Numbered from the stretch's first letter, positions 34,496 to 43,510 are shown. The stretch: DNA of 64,000 nt from Lacrimispora sp. BS-2 (GCF_040207125.1 NZ_CP157940.1:3472001-3536000); one strand, 5' to 3'. Notes: generated from the sequence alone by a model not told the origin. Program-made: numbers and translations.

Positions 34496-35605
34496 TTACT
34501 TTCCGTCAATGATTTCTGAAACCTGTTCATCGCTCATCTCATAAAGGAAGAAGTGGCTGTAAAAGTATTTGATTTCCTTGGCCAGCTCATCCCGGCTCAT
34601 AATTTCAGGATAAAGCTTGTTCATTGCCCAGAAGATGGTAAGCGGCTGCTCTACCGTACGGTTTCCCCATACATGGGCAACAGTAGGCGTCACATAAAGC
34701 GCTTTATCCTTTACAGCGGTAATATTAGCAAAACGGCTGTCAGCCTCGATTTCTGCAATTTGTGATTTAGCGGTAAGAATCATGACCTGCGGGTTCCATT
34801 TCAGTAAGTCCTCTAATGTATAGGTCAGAGTATCCTCCTTGCGCCCGTCGTCAGTGACGCTGACTCCGCCTGCCTGCGCAATCCACCACTCAGCAATTTT
34901 ATGAGGCTGGGTGAGTGTGGTAACACTGCCGTAAAGCACGGATTTTTTATCAGTAATGTCTTTGGTCAGTTCCTCAGCTCTGGCTAACTTCTCATCAAAG
35001 TATTTTATATAATCAGCAGCGGTCTCCTGTTTATTCAGCACCTCGCCCATCAGTGTGACCGCCTTTTTAACATCGTCTATCTCCGACCAGGCCAGATAAA
35101 CTGCGCTGATTCCATTTTTTTCAAGAAGCTCTGCAGTTTCCTTTGTCATGGTAAAGCAAACGTCCGGCTTGGCTGCAAGTACGGTTTCCATTGCAATCTC
35201 TTTATTGGCTTCGAAAATAGGACCACCCTTAATTTGAGGTGCAAACTCGTATTGCAGCTTCCAATTGTCATTTTTCGTAAAGTTTTCCGGCATATCGTTG
35301 CAAATTTTGGAGCCATCCCCCATCAGCTCCACAAAGGCGTTAAGAACACCTACGGATCCAAAGGTACCAATTTTTTCAATTTGCGCCGGAATAGTAACCG
35401 TACGACCTGCCATATCCGTAATTGTACGTTCGGCACCGGGATCCGGTTCTGCTGAAACCGTCTGTGAAGATGGGGCTTCAGTAGTGACTGCTGCTACGGA
35501 AGACGGCGGCTCAATTTGGGCCGCTTTCTGTGAACAGCCCGTAATGCTGCCCAGCAGAAGCACCGTCGTTAAAAGTGATGCAGCTGTTAATTTTACTGAT
35601 TTCAT
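34496..35605 (-). CDS. FecB/MolA-type ABC transporter substrate-binding lipoprotein
   Basis: Extracytoplasmic binding protein (369 residues), lipid-anchored at Cys24 (lipobox SITGC), followed by a Ser/Thr/Pro-rich linker. The mature part has the class III layout: RTITDMAGRTVTIPAQIEKI at the start, two lobes joined by a long helix (NKQETAADYIKYFDEKLARAEEL) and the conserved NPQVMILTAKSQIAE and VWGNRTVEQPLTIFW segments. The class includes siderophore, B12, heme and the molybdate/tungstate protein MolA. Operon partners and the promoter operator favour molybdate or tungstate over a siderophore, but no binding residues can be proven here. Confidence 0.85.
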   Translation of the reverse strand: MKSVKLTAASLLTTVLLLGSITGCSQKAAQIEPPSSVAAVTTEAPSSQTVSAEPDPGAERTITDMAGRTVTIPAQIEKIGTFGSVGVLNAFVELMGDGSKICNDMPENFTKNDNWKLQYEFAPQIKGGPIFEANKEIAMETVLAAKPDVCFTMTKETAELLEKNGISAVYLAWSEIDDVKKAVTLMGEVLNKQETAADYIKYFDEKLARAEELTKDITDKKSVLYGSVTTLTQPHKIAEWWIAQAGGVSVTDDGRKEDTLTYTLEDLLKWNPQVMILTAKSQIAEIEADSRFANITAVKDKALYVTPTVAHVWGNRTVEQPLTIFWAMNKLYPEIMSRDELAKEIKYFYSHFFLYEMSDEQVSEIIDGK

Positions 35606-35634
35606 AAATACTTCCTCCTGATATTTTTAAATTA

Positions 35635-36426
35635 TCAAAACATAAGCGGAACGCAAACCTTAACTGCGCGTCCGTCCATGTTGATGTCTGTTTCAGTGAC
35701 ATGGACCGGTGTCTGATAAAGCGAAGAAAGGGAGTCACTGGTGACCACTTCTTCCGGTGTTCCCTGGGCCATAATATATCCGTCCTGCATCATCACCACA
35801 CGACTGCAGGCAAGAAAGGCGTGCTCTGGAAAATGAGAGGTCATTAAGACGGTATACCCCTGTGCAGAGAGTTTTTTGATTACACGCAGCATCTTAACCT
35901 GATTGCCATAATCAAGATTGGCGGTTGGCTCGTCCATAACTAAGATATCAGACTGCTGTGCTAAAGCGCGCGCAACCAGCACCATCTGCCTCTCACCGCC
36001 GCTCAGTTCCTGAAACAGCGTATGTTCCAGTTCGAGAATCCCCATGCGTTCCATCGCTTCCCGGGCAACAGAGCGGTCTTTTTCGCTGGGCGAGCCCCCC
36101 AAAGAGAGATGGGAAAGCCTTCCCATCAAAACAACCTCAAATGCCTCGTAGGGAAATGTGATGCCGCTGGACTGGGGCACATAGGCCATCATGCGCGCGC
36201 GCCGACGCGAGGAAACAGACGATGACATATCCTTTCCGTCAATGCGTATGCTTCCGGATTTCATTTTGCTGAACCCCAGCAGGCACCTCAATAATGTGGT
36301 CTTTCCTGTTCCGTTAGGACCCAGCAGGCATACAATATCTCCTTTATCCGCCTGAAAAGAAATGTCTTCCAAAATCATCCGATCCGGTTTATAAAAAAAG
36401 CTGATGCCATTCACTTCAAGCATCAT
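35635..36426 (-). CDS. FecE/MolC-type ABC transporter ATPase
   Basis: Cytoplasmic ATPase (about 263 residues) energising the adjacent importer. Walker A GPNGTGKTT, signature LSGGERQMVLVARAL, Walker B DILVMDEPTANLD and switch His in MTSHFPEHAF are all intact. Start is given as ATG 36426, which overlaps the permease stop by 4 nt; the next ATG at 36423 is an equally reasonable start behind the same AAAGGGG. Confidence 0.92.
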   Translation of the reverse strand: MMLEVNGISFFYKPDRMILEDISFQADKGDIVCLLGPNGTGKTTLLRCLLGFSKMKSGSIRIDGKDMSSSVSSRRRARMMAYVPQSSGITFPYEAFEVVLMGRLSHLSLGGSPSEKDRSVAREAMERMGILELEHTLFQELSGGERQMVLVARALAQQSDILVMDEPTANLDYGNQVKMLRVIKKLSAQGYTVLMTSHFPEHAFLACSRVVMMQDGYIMAQGTPEEVVTSDSLSSLYQTPVHVTETDINMDGRAVKVCVPLMF

Positions 36427-37445
36427 GACCACCCCTTTCTGACACGGTATAAAAGCAATATGAAAATTGGCGTACCTATTAAAGCGGTCAGCACACCCAG
36501 GGGCAGCTCAACCCCTTCAATTCCGCGTACAATATCGTCTATTGCCAGCAGGAAACAGCCACCAATTAAAAAAGAAACCGGAGCCAGTCGGGAAAAGCTG
36601 GAACCGCTGATCATACGCGCAATATGCGGCACCACCAGACCCACCCAGCCGATAATTCCGCTGATACTGACAGCGGAAACAGTCATGAGCGTGGACGCAA
36701 CCACCACAACCAGCTTGGTAAGAGGCACATTCACACCCAACGCGGCTGCTTCGTCCTCCCCTGTGGAAAGCGCGTTGATCTGGTGGCGGAACAAAAACAG
36801 CAGTATCGATGAAACGATAACAGCAGGCAGCAAAAACAAGACCTCCCGGCCGGATCCCCTTCCCAGACTGCCCATCAGCCAAAAGGTAATGGAGGGCAGC
36901 GCATTGTCGGTATCTGCCATAGTCTTTACAATGGAAAGCAGCGCCTGGAACAGACTGGAGACCACAAGTCCTCCAAGAATCAGCACCGTAATTGCCTGAC
37001 GTCCGATTGTATAGCCAATAAAATAGGTCAATATTACTGCTGCCATTCCGAAAGCAAACGCGCAAAGCTGAATTTCCCACCAGGAGGCATCATTGATCAT
37101 TGCAAGGGCTGCCCCAAAGCCTGCGCCGGCAGATACGCCCAAAATATCCGGAGATACCATGGGATTTTTAAACAGCGTCTGATAGCTTGCTCCTGAAAGC
37201 GAAAGTGCGCCTCCTACAAGAATTCCTAACAAGATACGGGGCAGACGCACCTGCAAAATTACAGTCTCCAGCGTTTCTTCCCAAGTAGGTTCAATCGGAA
37301 AGAAGCGGGAAAGAATGATTTCCCATACAGTTTTAGGCGGTATAGCATACCTCCCCACCAAAAAGGATAAGGAGAATGCTGCTAACAGCAGCATGCTTAG
37401 AACTAAAAGGATCACCGCAAAATACCGGCGGTTTATTTTTCTCAT
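36423..37445 (-). CDS. FecCD/MolB-type ABC transporter permease
   Basis: Polytopic permease of 340 residues with about ten hydrophobic segments. It shows the FecCD/BtuC signatures RLPRILLGILVGGALSLSGA, NPMVSPDILGVSAGAGFGAAL, SISGIIGWVGLVVPHIARM and IPLGVLTALIG-like LPLGVLTALIGTPIFI. Start ATG 37445 lies behind GCAGGAGGG; a longer frame begins at a TTG without a site. First gene of the operon; a consensus promoter and ModE-like operator lie about 70-130 nt upstream. Confidence 0.92.
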   Translation of the reverse strand: MRKINRRYFAVILLVLSMLLLAAFSLSFLVGRYAIPPKTVWEIILSRFFPIEPTWEETLETVILQVRLPRILLGILVGGALSLSGASYQTLFKNPMVSPDILGVSAGAGFGAALAMINDASWWEIQLCAFAFGMAAVILTYFIGYTIGRQAITVLILGGLVVSSLFQALLSIVKTMADTDNALPSITFWLMGSLGRGSGREVLFLLPAVIVSSILLFLFRHQINALSTGEDEAAALGVNVPLTKLVVVVASTLMTVSAVSISGIIGWVGLVVPHIARMISGSSFSRLAPVSFLIGGCFLLAIDDIVRGIEGVELPLGVLTALIGTPIFILLLYRVRKGWS

Positions 37446-37489
37446 ATGTAACCCTCCTGCTTTTATCTTTTCGATATACTCACCCAAGA

Positions 37490-37537
37490 ATAACGACAGT
37501 AAAAATATAAAATCGTTATATTCTTAAAAATAACGAT
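37490..37537 (-). promoter_or_regulatory. ModE-like operator and half-site
   Basis: Palindrome with arms ATCGTTAT (37512-37519) and ATAACGAT (37530-37537), centre-to-centre spacing 18, plus an extra half-site ATAACGAC at 37490-37497. The arms match the CGTTATAT/ATAACG inverted repeat recognised by the molybdate-responsive regulator ModE in proteobacteria. It begins about 10 nt downstream of the -10 box, so a bound repressor would block transcription at or just after its start. No modE gene lies in the window. Assignment is by consensus recalled, not by alignment. Confidence 0.6.
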
Positions 37538-37547
37538 TCTTTTCTAA

Positions 37548-37576
37548 ATTATACAATAACAATTTTAAAATAGCAA
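37548..37576 (-). promoter_or_regulatory. Promoter of the metal/cofactor operon
   Basis: Minus-strand TTGCTA (37576-37571), 17-nt spacer, TATAAT (37553-37548). The -10 is perfect and the spacing ideal. The ModE-like palindrome follows directly downstream. Confidence 0.75.
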
Positions 37577-37814
37577 CTCACATAAAAAAATTTTTAGGAA
37601 TACTAAAAAATTTTGATTTTAACGGAACTCTTACAAAAAAAGAGACAGACTGGAAAAAACTAAATTATGAATAGATGGATGAGTTAATATATATTTTAAG
37701 CCATTGGAATTACAAAAAAGCAGACGGTTAAACCGTAAAAATGTAAGTGAAATTAGCATTGGTGCATTTGCATGTTTTGAGCAGGTATTCCTTTTAAGTG
37801 GTTTTTAAGTTTTT

Positions 37815-37913
37815 TCACAGCCCAATTTCGTTACAGCAGATGAGAGCACAACTACCAGCGAAGATCTCTCCAGTCAGGCCCAGATTTTTAATGACCTTAT
37901 GAACCAGTTTTAA
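37815..37913 (+). pseudogene. Remnant of a methyl-accepting chemotaxis protein (C-terminus only)
   Basis: A 32-codon stretch ending in TAA encodes SQPNFVTADESTTTSED and LSSQAQIFNDLMNQF. This aligns throughout with the C-terminal tail of MCPs, for example [20 protein letters not shown] and [10 protein letters not shown] of the intact receptor at 43658-45337. Directly upstream the same frame has a stop, and no further MCP sequence can be read, so only the 3' end of a deleted or decayed gene remains. A terminator-like hairpin follows immediately, probably the old gene's own. Confidence 0.65.
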
Positions 37914-37926
37914 GTTTTAAAATAAT

Positions 37927-37994
37927 AAAAGCCGCTCCATCACTGAATGATTAATGACCAATTAATCATCATCATTCATTATAAAGCGGCTTTA
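37927..37994. terminator. Terminator after the MCP remnant, shared with the exopolysaccharide operon
   Basis: AAAAGCCGCT (37927-37936) pairs with AGCGGCTTT (37985-37993), flanked by A-rich and T-rich runs; an inner, AT-rich hairpin (TGATTAATGA with TTAATCATCA) extends the stem. It lies 15 nt after the end of the minus-strand gene that stops at 38010. Confidence 0.75.
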
Positions 37995-38009
37995 TTTGTA
38001 TACAGTTTT

Positions 38010-39875
38010 TTATTCCACCAGCTCAATTGCCAGTCTCTCATTAGAATGAATAATCCTATAAATCCCTTCCTGCCCGGAAACACCAAAATACTTTTTCAGC
38101 AGATGTTTTGCTTCCCCATCGCTTTCAACTAGAACAAGGTAGTCATAGCTATTTAACAGATGGATCAGGTTATCTTCATAAAATGCACAGATTCCGTCTA
38201 CATTGGAGGCATAAAGCATGTATTTGCCAATGTATTGCAGGTAATAATCCGTTACCTGGCTGTCCGCGTCCGATGCGTAGAATAAATACCTGCTTTCATC
38301 CACCCTTCCGCCGGAATACCAGTGGTCTCCCGTAACCTGGTATACTTTGTAAGGCAGAGTCGTTTTATAGGAACGCCGTATGGTCTGCATGCCATTGTAT
38401 TCAGACATCAGAAGGGTTATGGCCAAGGCCATAAAAATGATGACTCCCTTTTGATACCGGTTCTTGCTTTCTACGGTTTTAAACGCCCGGTAATCCGGCA
38501 GCTCACCATATTTATAATAAAACGAATTCTCAATGTCAACGGTCGCACACAGCACCAGCCCTCCGGCAAATAAAACCACGATACTTGATGCATAACGTTC
38601 AAACCCTGCCAATCGGAGTGCCTCGTCAAGAGGCATGGAAAAGACATAAAGAGCAAGTATTCCAAGATAGTAGCCAATAAGAACAGCATTTAACGCAATC
38701 AGCGCCTTCCATAAATTCCAGTTTTTCTTTAAGAGAATGGTGGCAAATACACTGGCTATTATGGCAATCGCATTAAAACCCAGAATCCCCATGGCAGGAC
38801 GGCTTTTGATATCAAACACTGATTTAACAAAGAGATCAACGATCTGACGTACCTCCTCCGGACTTTTTCCACCGGAAATACCGTGGAGGTTATTGGCAGA
38901 AACTTCAAACTTGTTTTCCACCCCCTGGAAATTAACCGACATATGGATATTCCATAAAAGATATGGGATAAAAGACACCCCAACGGAAAGAAGCACCGCC
39001 AATCCATTTTTCCATAAAGGCTTATCCCTGTTCTTTAACCAGGCATAGATCAGATAAAGAAACCCGATTCCCGCAAATATGGTGCCGGTATTTTTTATAA
39101 TCATCAAAAGTCCTGCTACGGGTATAATGCCAATGCAGGCCTTTTTTATTTCCCTTTGATACCTGTATATCATCACAAATAATACTAGGGTATATATGGG
39201 AAGGAGAAAATCGACCAGCAGATTGGTGATCCGTATGGTAATGTTAAATATGGACAGCAGGGAACAGCCTGCGGCCAGAAACGCAAACAGCAGAAACCGC
39301 TTCTTTTCCCTGATCACCCCGAACATAGCATAGAAGCAGGAAAAAATAAGGATTCCCTGGGCTGCCAGCATAATCCCCTGGGAATTCCCGGCAACGCGGC
39401 AGATAAAATATAGAAACGAGGAAGAACCCAGAGGATAATTTTTAAAATCAATCAAGGCAGAAGCGGCATCAGGAAATGCATTGGTGCTGAGCATCTGCTT
39501 GACGACTATGGCCCAGTGGGAGAAATTATCATAGTGTACCAGCCTGCTGGCCAACAGCAGTTGAAAAAAGAACAGGCTGCCAACGGCAAACCCCGCCTGG
39601 AACAGGGAAATGCGGAATTTTCCATGGGACCGGTTTCTGATCTTCTTTAATAAAAAGAAGAAAAACAGAAGGATTCCTGCGGTAAGCACAGCGATCGACC
39701 CTGGCAGCAAAAAGCCGGCCAGTCCGCAAAAATAAACCATACAGGCGATGGCTGAGCAGACAAAAACAGGAGTGAATTCTGGCTGAAGCCCCAGTTTTTC
39801 CCTTGTAAATACCATATAGCCGGACAGGGAGCAAAAAAGCGCCGCTGCCATTATCATATGGACTATAACACTCAT
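38010..39875 (-). CDS. Polytopic GT-C-like membrane protein, exopolysaccharide operon
   Basis: A 621-residue integral membrane protein with roughly 12-14 hydrophobic helices and a C-terminal soluble part (from about 525). After the second to fourth helix it has LVHYDNFSHWAIVVKQML, an acidic HYDNFSHW loop like the DD/DE loops of GT-C glycosyltransferases that use polyprenyl-phosphate sugars. The family is not one I can name. Its start overlaps the stop of the BcsA-like gene (ATGA), so it is translationally coupled to the glycosyltransferase genes in front of it. A role in transferring or polymerising sugars at the membrane is inferred. Confidence 0.65.
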   Translation of the reverse strand: MSVIVHMIMAAALFCSLSGYMVFTREKLGLQPEFTPVFVCSAIACMVYFCGLAGFLLPGSIAVLTAGILLFFFFLLKKIRNRSHGKFRISLFQAGFAVGSLFFFQLLLASRLVHYDNFSHWAIVVKQMLSTNAFPDAASALIDFKNYPLGSSSFLYFICRVAGNSQGIMLAAQGILIFSCFYAMFGVIREKKRFLLFAFLAAGCSLLSIFNITIRITNLLVDFLLPIYTLVLFVMIYRYQREIKKACIGIIPVAGLLMIIKNTGTIFAGIGFLYLIYAWLKNRDKPLWKNGLAVLLSVGVSFIPYLLWNIHMSVNFQGVENKFEVSANNLHGISGGKSPEEVRQIVDLFVKSVFDIKSRPAMGILGFNAIAIIASVFATILLKKNWNLWKALIALNAVLIGYYLGILALYVFSMPLDEALRLAGFERYASSIVVLFAGGLVLCATVDIENSFYYKYGELPDYRAFKTVESKNRYQKGVIIFMALAITLLMSEYNGMQTIRRSYKTTLPYKVYQVTGDHWYSGGRVDESRYLFYASDADSQVTDYYLQYIGKYMLYASNVDGICAFYEDNLIHLLNSYDYLVLVESDGEAKHLLKKYFGVSGQEGIYRIIHSNERLAIELVE

Positions 39876-42154
39876 CCTTTAACCTCTTTTCCATCTGTAT
39901 TTATTATGTCAACCAAAATCTGATTGATTAGATTTTTCCCAGTGAGGTCATCCAAATTCACAACTGACAATAGCTCCTCTGATGAATGCCGTATGTATAT
40001 ATTCGTCCGTTTCAGGACCAATGGAATCCCGCTTTCTGTATTATAGATGAACTTATCATCCTGGCTTCCGTTCGTATTAAAATCGGAAACCGAAAAATAG
40101 CGGTAGTTAAAATCAACCAGCCTGCAGGCAGCTCCGTTTGTAAAAGTAATTTGTCTTTCCATGGGGATCCTGGGCATCTTTCTTTTGTCTTTAAACGGCT
40201 GTTTCAACCGTTTTTTTATGTTTCTCAGCATATCGTCATAAGCGGTGATCCATAAATCCATCTGCATTGGGAGGGAATGGATTCTGTCATATATGATCTG
40301 CATATACTGGCGTTTGTTTTCATCGTCAACTGCCCGGATCGTTGCGGAATAACGCCAGCCTTTGTATTGCTCTTTCACGTAAACGATCTTCCCCTCAAGT
40401 CTGGCTTTATAATGAGACGTGGTAATCACAAACTTCACTGTTTTATTTTCCGGAAGATATATAGGCTTCTCCGACCAGAAGGCTAATCCGTTTTCGGAAA
40501 CGTCTGCCGTCCTTGCTTCATAAGTTAAAGTCTTATATTGTATGGTGATATTTTCCTCTGCCCTGATCCGCTCACTGCTCCTGTAAGCACGCCTTCCCAG
40601 CATAAAAAATATGGCATAGAATAACGAAACCATGTTATGAATGATCCAGAACAGGATAATGCTGCTGTAAAATAATGCCCAGCCGTATTTTCCATGGATA
40701 AAGCGCATCATGGCCGCTGCGGACAGTGCCAGTAAAATTACATGAGGAATCGCAAACACGGCAAACTCAAAGCCAATGCCGTTTCCTTCTTTCTTTTTAT
40801 TGGTGACTTTAAACTTTCTTTGATGGATGTGAAAAGTCTCAAGCAATACCGGGACAATCAAATAGGGCATAAATATGGTGTCAATGATCTGGCTCCATCT
40901 CTGGTTCCTGACGTTGCTTGAGAGATAACGCATGGATATACTGTAAAAAAAGTATGCAGGAAGCCAGAACACGATCACATCCCAGAAATGACTGTTCACG
41001 ATCCTATAATCAAACAGGGCAAACAGGATGGGGGACATAATGAATATGAGCCTGTTAAAAAATGACCACCAATATAAAAAAGTATTAAGGTATGTAAGCC
41101 TTGCAATCAAAGGAAGCCTTGGCGTAACAATGGCATGGGTATTCTGAAGACTTTGAATGATGCCTCTTGCCCATCGCACCCGCTGCCTGATCATGCTCTT
41201 TATTGTTGTGGTAGTAAGCCCGGCCCCCTGTATCTCATCCGTTGCATAGGTGATGAATCCTGCTTTTTGTATCCGCAGGCTTGTCTCAAAATCCTCTGTA
41301 ATGGTTTTTAAGGGAAAACCTCCTATCTCCTCCATGGCCTCCCTTAAAATAACGGTGTTGCTGCCGGTATAGGCGATGGCGTTGGAGGTATTTCTCATAG
41401 TATTGACTTCCCTGGAAAAGAAATCCTGCTCATTGGGGATGTTTCCTTCCGCATACAGATTAAACTGGAAAAGATCGGGGTTATAAAAGCTTTGAGGTGT
41501 CTGAATTAGTCCAAGCCTGAACTTTTTGTCAATCTCCTCTTCCCTTTTAAGCCTCCACTTCCCGTTTTCTTTTATGAATCTGGAAAGCAGGAAATATGGA
41601 ACGGTCTTCATAAGAAACGTATGCTGGGGGATCATATCCGCATCAAAAGTAGCAATAAGAGGAGATGAGGTCTTACTTAAAGCATTATTTAAGTTACCTG
41701 ATTTTGCATCCTTATTATCTGCAAGCCCCAGGTAGCCGACTCCAAATTGCCTGGCCAGTTCAGCAATCTCTTGGCGGTTTCCGTCATCGCAAATATAGAT
41801 ATGTACCTTGCTTTTATGGGGATATTCCATGAACGTGCATGCATTGACGGTTTTGTACAGAATATCGGCCGGTTCATTATGGGTCGCAATGAAAACATCC
41901 ACATCAGGATAATATTCATCCGGTATTTCCGGACACTCCAGATGAAATTTATTCATCTGCATCTTTTGATAAAAAAGCTCAAAGGAGGTAAATACCGTAA
42001 CGGTCTCCGCTGCCACCAGCAATATTCCAAATATCAGGCTCAGGGTCCCCTCATGAAGCGGCAGGGTAAATATCATACGCCAGCCCAGATAAATTGTCAT
42101 CAGGACCATGGTAATAATAAAAATTATATTTCGTTTTTTCTCTTCTTTATTCAC
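39872..42154 (-). CDS. BcsA-like GT2 glycosyltransferase with PilZ domain
   Basis: Processive membrane glycosyltransferase (about 760 residues) resembling cellulose/beta-glucan synthase. Two N-terminal helices precede a GT2 domain with CDDGNRQEI, TFDADMIPQ, AYTGSNTVI, TEDF and QRVRWARG, i.e. the D, DxD, TED and QxxRW motifs. More helices follow, then a PilZ domain near residues 555-650 (TADVSENGLAFWS has the DxSxxG motif). A second, degenerate PilZ-like stretch begins at KMPRIPMERQITF. Binding of cyclic di-GMP is expected by family. The start is GTG 42154, overlapping the stop of the upstream gene; a longer frame runs into that gene and is rejected. Confidence 0.85.
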   Translation of the reverse strand: MNKEEKKRNIIFIITMVLMTIYLGWRMIFTLPLHEGTLSLIFGILLVAAETVTVFTSFELFYQKMQMNKFHLECPEIPDEYYPDVDVFIATHNEPADILYKTVNACTFMEYPHKSKVHIYICDDGNRQEIAELARQFGVGYLGLADNKDAKSGNLNNALSKTSSPLIATFDADMIPQHTFLMKTVPYFLLSRFIKENGKWRLKREEEIDKKFRLGLIQTPQSFYNPDLFQFNLYAEGNIPNEQDFFSREVNTMRNTSNAIAYTGSNTVILREAMEEIGGFPLKTITEDFETSLRIQKAGFITYATDEIQGAGLTTTTIKSMIRQRVRWARGIIQSLQNTHAIVTPRLPLIARLTYLNTFLYWWSFFNRLIFIMSPILFALFDYRIVNSHFWDVIVFWLPAYFFYSISMRYLSSNVRNQRWSQIIDTIFMPYLIVPVLLETFHIHQRKFKVTNKKKEGNGIGFEFAVFAIPHVILLALSAAAMMRFIHGKYGWALFYSSIILFWIIHNMVSLFYAIFFMLGRRAYRSSERIRAEENITIQYKTLTYEARTADVSENGLAFWSEKPIYLPENKTVKFVITTSHYKARLEGKIVYVKEQYKGWRYSATIRAVDDENKRQYMQIIYDRIHSLPMQMDLWITAYDDMLRNIKKRLKQPFKDKRKMPRIPMERQITFTNGAACRLVDFNYRYFSVSDFNTNGSQDDKFIYNTESGIPLVLKRTNIYIRHSSEELLSVVNLDDLTGKNLINQILVDIINTDGKEVKG

Positions 42155-43244
42155 GGACCCCGCCCTCTGCGCGGGAAAATACCCAGCGCTGTTGTATTTG
42201 ATAACCAAGGAGAAACAGACACCCATCACAGAGAAGCTTTGCCGCCTTTTCATTCAATCCCGGGGCCTGATAAAGGATATAGACCCCGGCAGCGGACAGC
42301 AGTATATTGAATGCGCACAAGCTTAAGTAACGGATAAGGCTGTGGCCTGGAGCCTGCCTGTCCTTAAACACCACATTTTTATTAAACAGATAATTCACGG
42401 CGATTGAAACCGATCTGGCAAAAGCCGTGGCTATCATGATTCTAAGGAAATCCTCCCCCCTCATATAAGGTTTCAGCAAGTCAAGAAGCGTCCAGGCTAT
42501 TCCTATGTCAAGGAAAGAACAGACGACCGATGAGGAAAGGAACTTCATAAAATCAGCCCCAAGGATACCAATAATTTTTAAACTGTCCCTTACAGCCTTA
42601 AAATGCGTGCCCCTGTTCTCATCTTCATAGATGGTCTGAATGGGGATGGTAAGGACAGATATTTTAGACCGGATGCAGGTAGTCAGGACCTGGGTTTCAT
42701 ACTCAAACCCGTCTCCCTTTATGCCAAGCATCCGGCCTGTCAGCTTCGGACCAAAGGCCCTGAGCCCTGACTGGGTATCAGGAAGGTATTTCCCGTACAG
42801 TGCAGCAAAAATTGCAGAAGTAACACGGTTTCCAATGAGGGACTTGGCCGGTATTCCGGCCTTTCTAAAGTCTCTTACCCCCAGTATTAACGCATCGGGA
42901 TGGCCTTCGGCTTCCATGGCCAGCTTATAAACATCCTCTGGGGCATGCTGTCCATCGGAATCCGCGGTTACGATGCACGAATAGCCGGGCACATGTTCCC
43001 TTATGTAATCATATCCCGTTTTAAGAGCAAAGCCCTTTCCCCGGTTTATGCTGTGATGGATTACGGTACACCCCCGCTCCTCCAATTCTTTGAAAATATC
43101 CTGATAATCGTTTCCAGAGCCATCATCCACAATTATAATACGGGATAACCCGTATTCCCCCAGCTCCTTTATATAAACCGGAAGCCTTCTGTCAGGCTCA
43201 AGAGAGGGAATCAATACAATGGCATGTTCTATGGTTTGTTTCAT
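42147..43244 (-). CDS. GT2 glycosyltransferase fused to GtrA-like membrane domain
   Basis: 365 residues. Residues 1 to about 225 are a GT-A fold polyprenyl-phosphate sugar synthase type: IIIVDDGSGNDY, NRGKGFALKTGYD, TADSDGQHAPED and DTQSGLRAF. From about 230 a GtrA-like domain with four helices follows (FLSSSVVCSFLDIGIAWTLL and VNYLFNKNVVF). Fusions of these two parts are known and make lipid-linked sugars and flip or present them. It leads the operon, so it likely supplies the donor for the following two membrane enzymes. The region 43245-43481 upstream has no gene. Confidence 0.88.
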   Translation of the reverse strand: MKQTIEHAIVLIPSLEPDRRLPVYIKELGEYGLSRIIIVDDGSGNDYQDIFKELEERGCTVIHHSINRGKGFALKTGYDYIREHVPGYSCIVTADSDGQHAPEDVYKLAMEAEGHPDALILGVRDFRKAGIPAKSLIGNRVTSAIFAALYGKYLPDTQSGLRAFGPKLTGRMLGIKGDGFEYETQVLTTCIRSKISVLTIPIQTIYEDENRGTHFKAVRDSLKIIGILGADFMKFLSSSVVCSFLDIGIAWTLLDLLKPYMRGEDFLRIMIATAFARSVSIAVNYLFNKNVVFKDRQAPGHSLIRYLSLCAFNILLSAAGVYILYQAPGLNEKAAKLLCDGCLFLLGYQIQQRWVFSRAEGGVRE

Positions 43245-43481
43245 CTCAGCTCCCGTTTCTGTTATAAATAATTTCAGTTAATAAATAAAAGGATTCGCTT
43301 TATAATATACACCCAACAAAAATTATGTCAACCTCTGTCACCATGGTGAATGATGGATGGGGAGAATGCCCTAATTATGGTAAAATATTGCTCTCCCAAA
43401 AGCTGTCCTCAAGTATCACTTCCGTCTCCTAACACCTGTTGAAGAAAATTTCCACGTAAGAAACTACCAGAATCTACCATA

Positions 43482-43510
43482 TTGACTAAAATCGGAAAGA
43501 TAACTATAAT
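43482..43510 (+). promoter_or_regulatory. Promoter of the chemoreceptor gene
   Basis: TTGACT, 17-nt spacer, TATAAT: near-perfect sigma-A promoter. It implies a 5' leader of about 140 nt before the MCP start. The surrounding 410-nt intergenic region holds no convincing gene; a short minus-strand frame there lacks a ribosome site. Confidence 0.75.

Noticed and set aside
36517..37080. A 187-codon alternative frame within the permease gene
   Set aside because: Same strand, overlaps the strong FecCD permease; the translation is Cys/Gly/Trp-rich noise.
37446..37541. A Moco riboswitch in the leader of the metal operon
   Set aside because: The leader is only about 95 nt, AT-rich and lacks the multi-stem layout of the Moco RNA; the palindromic operator explains it better.
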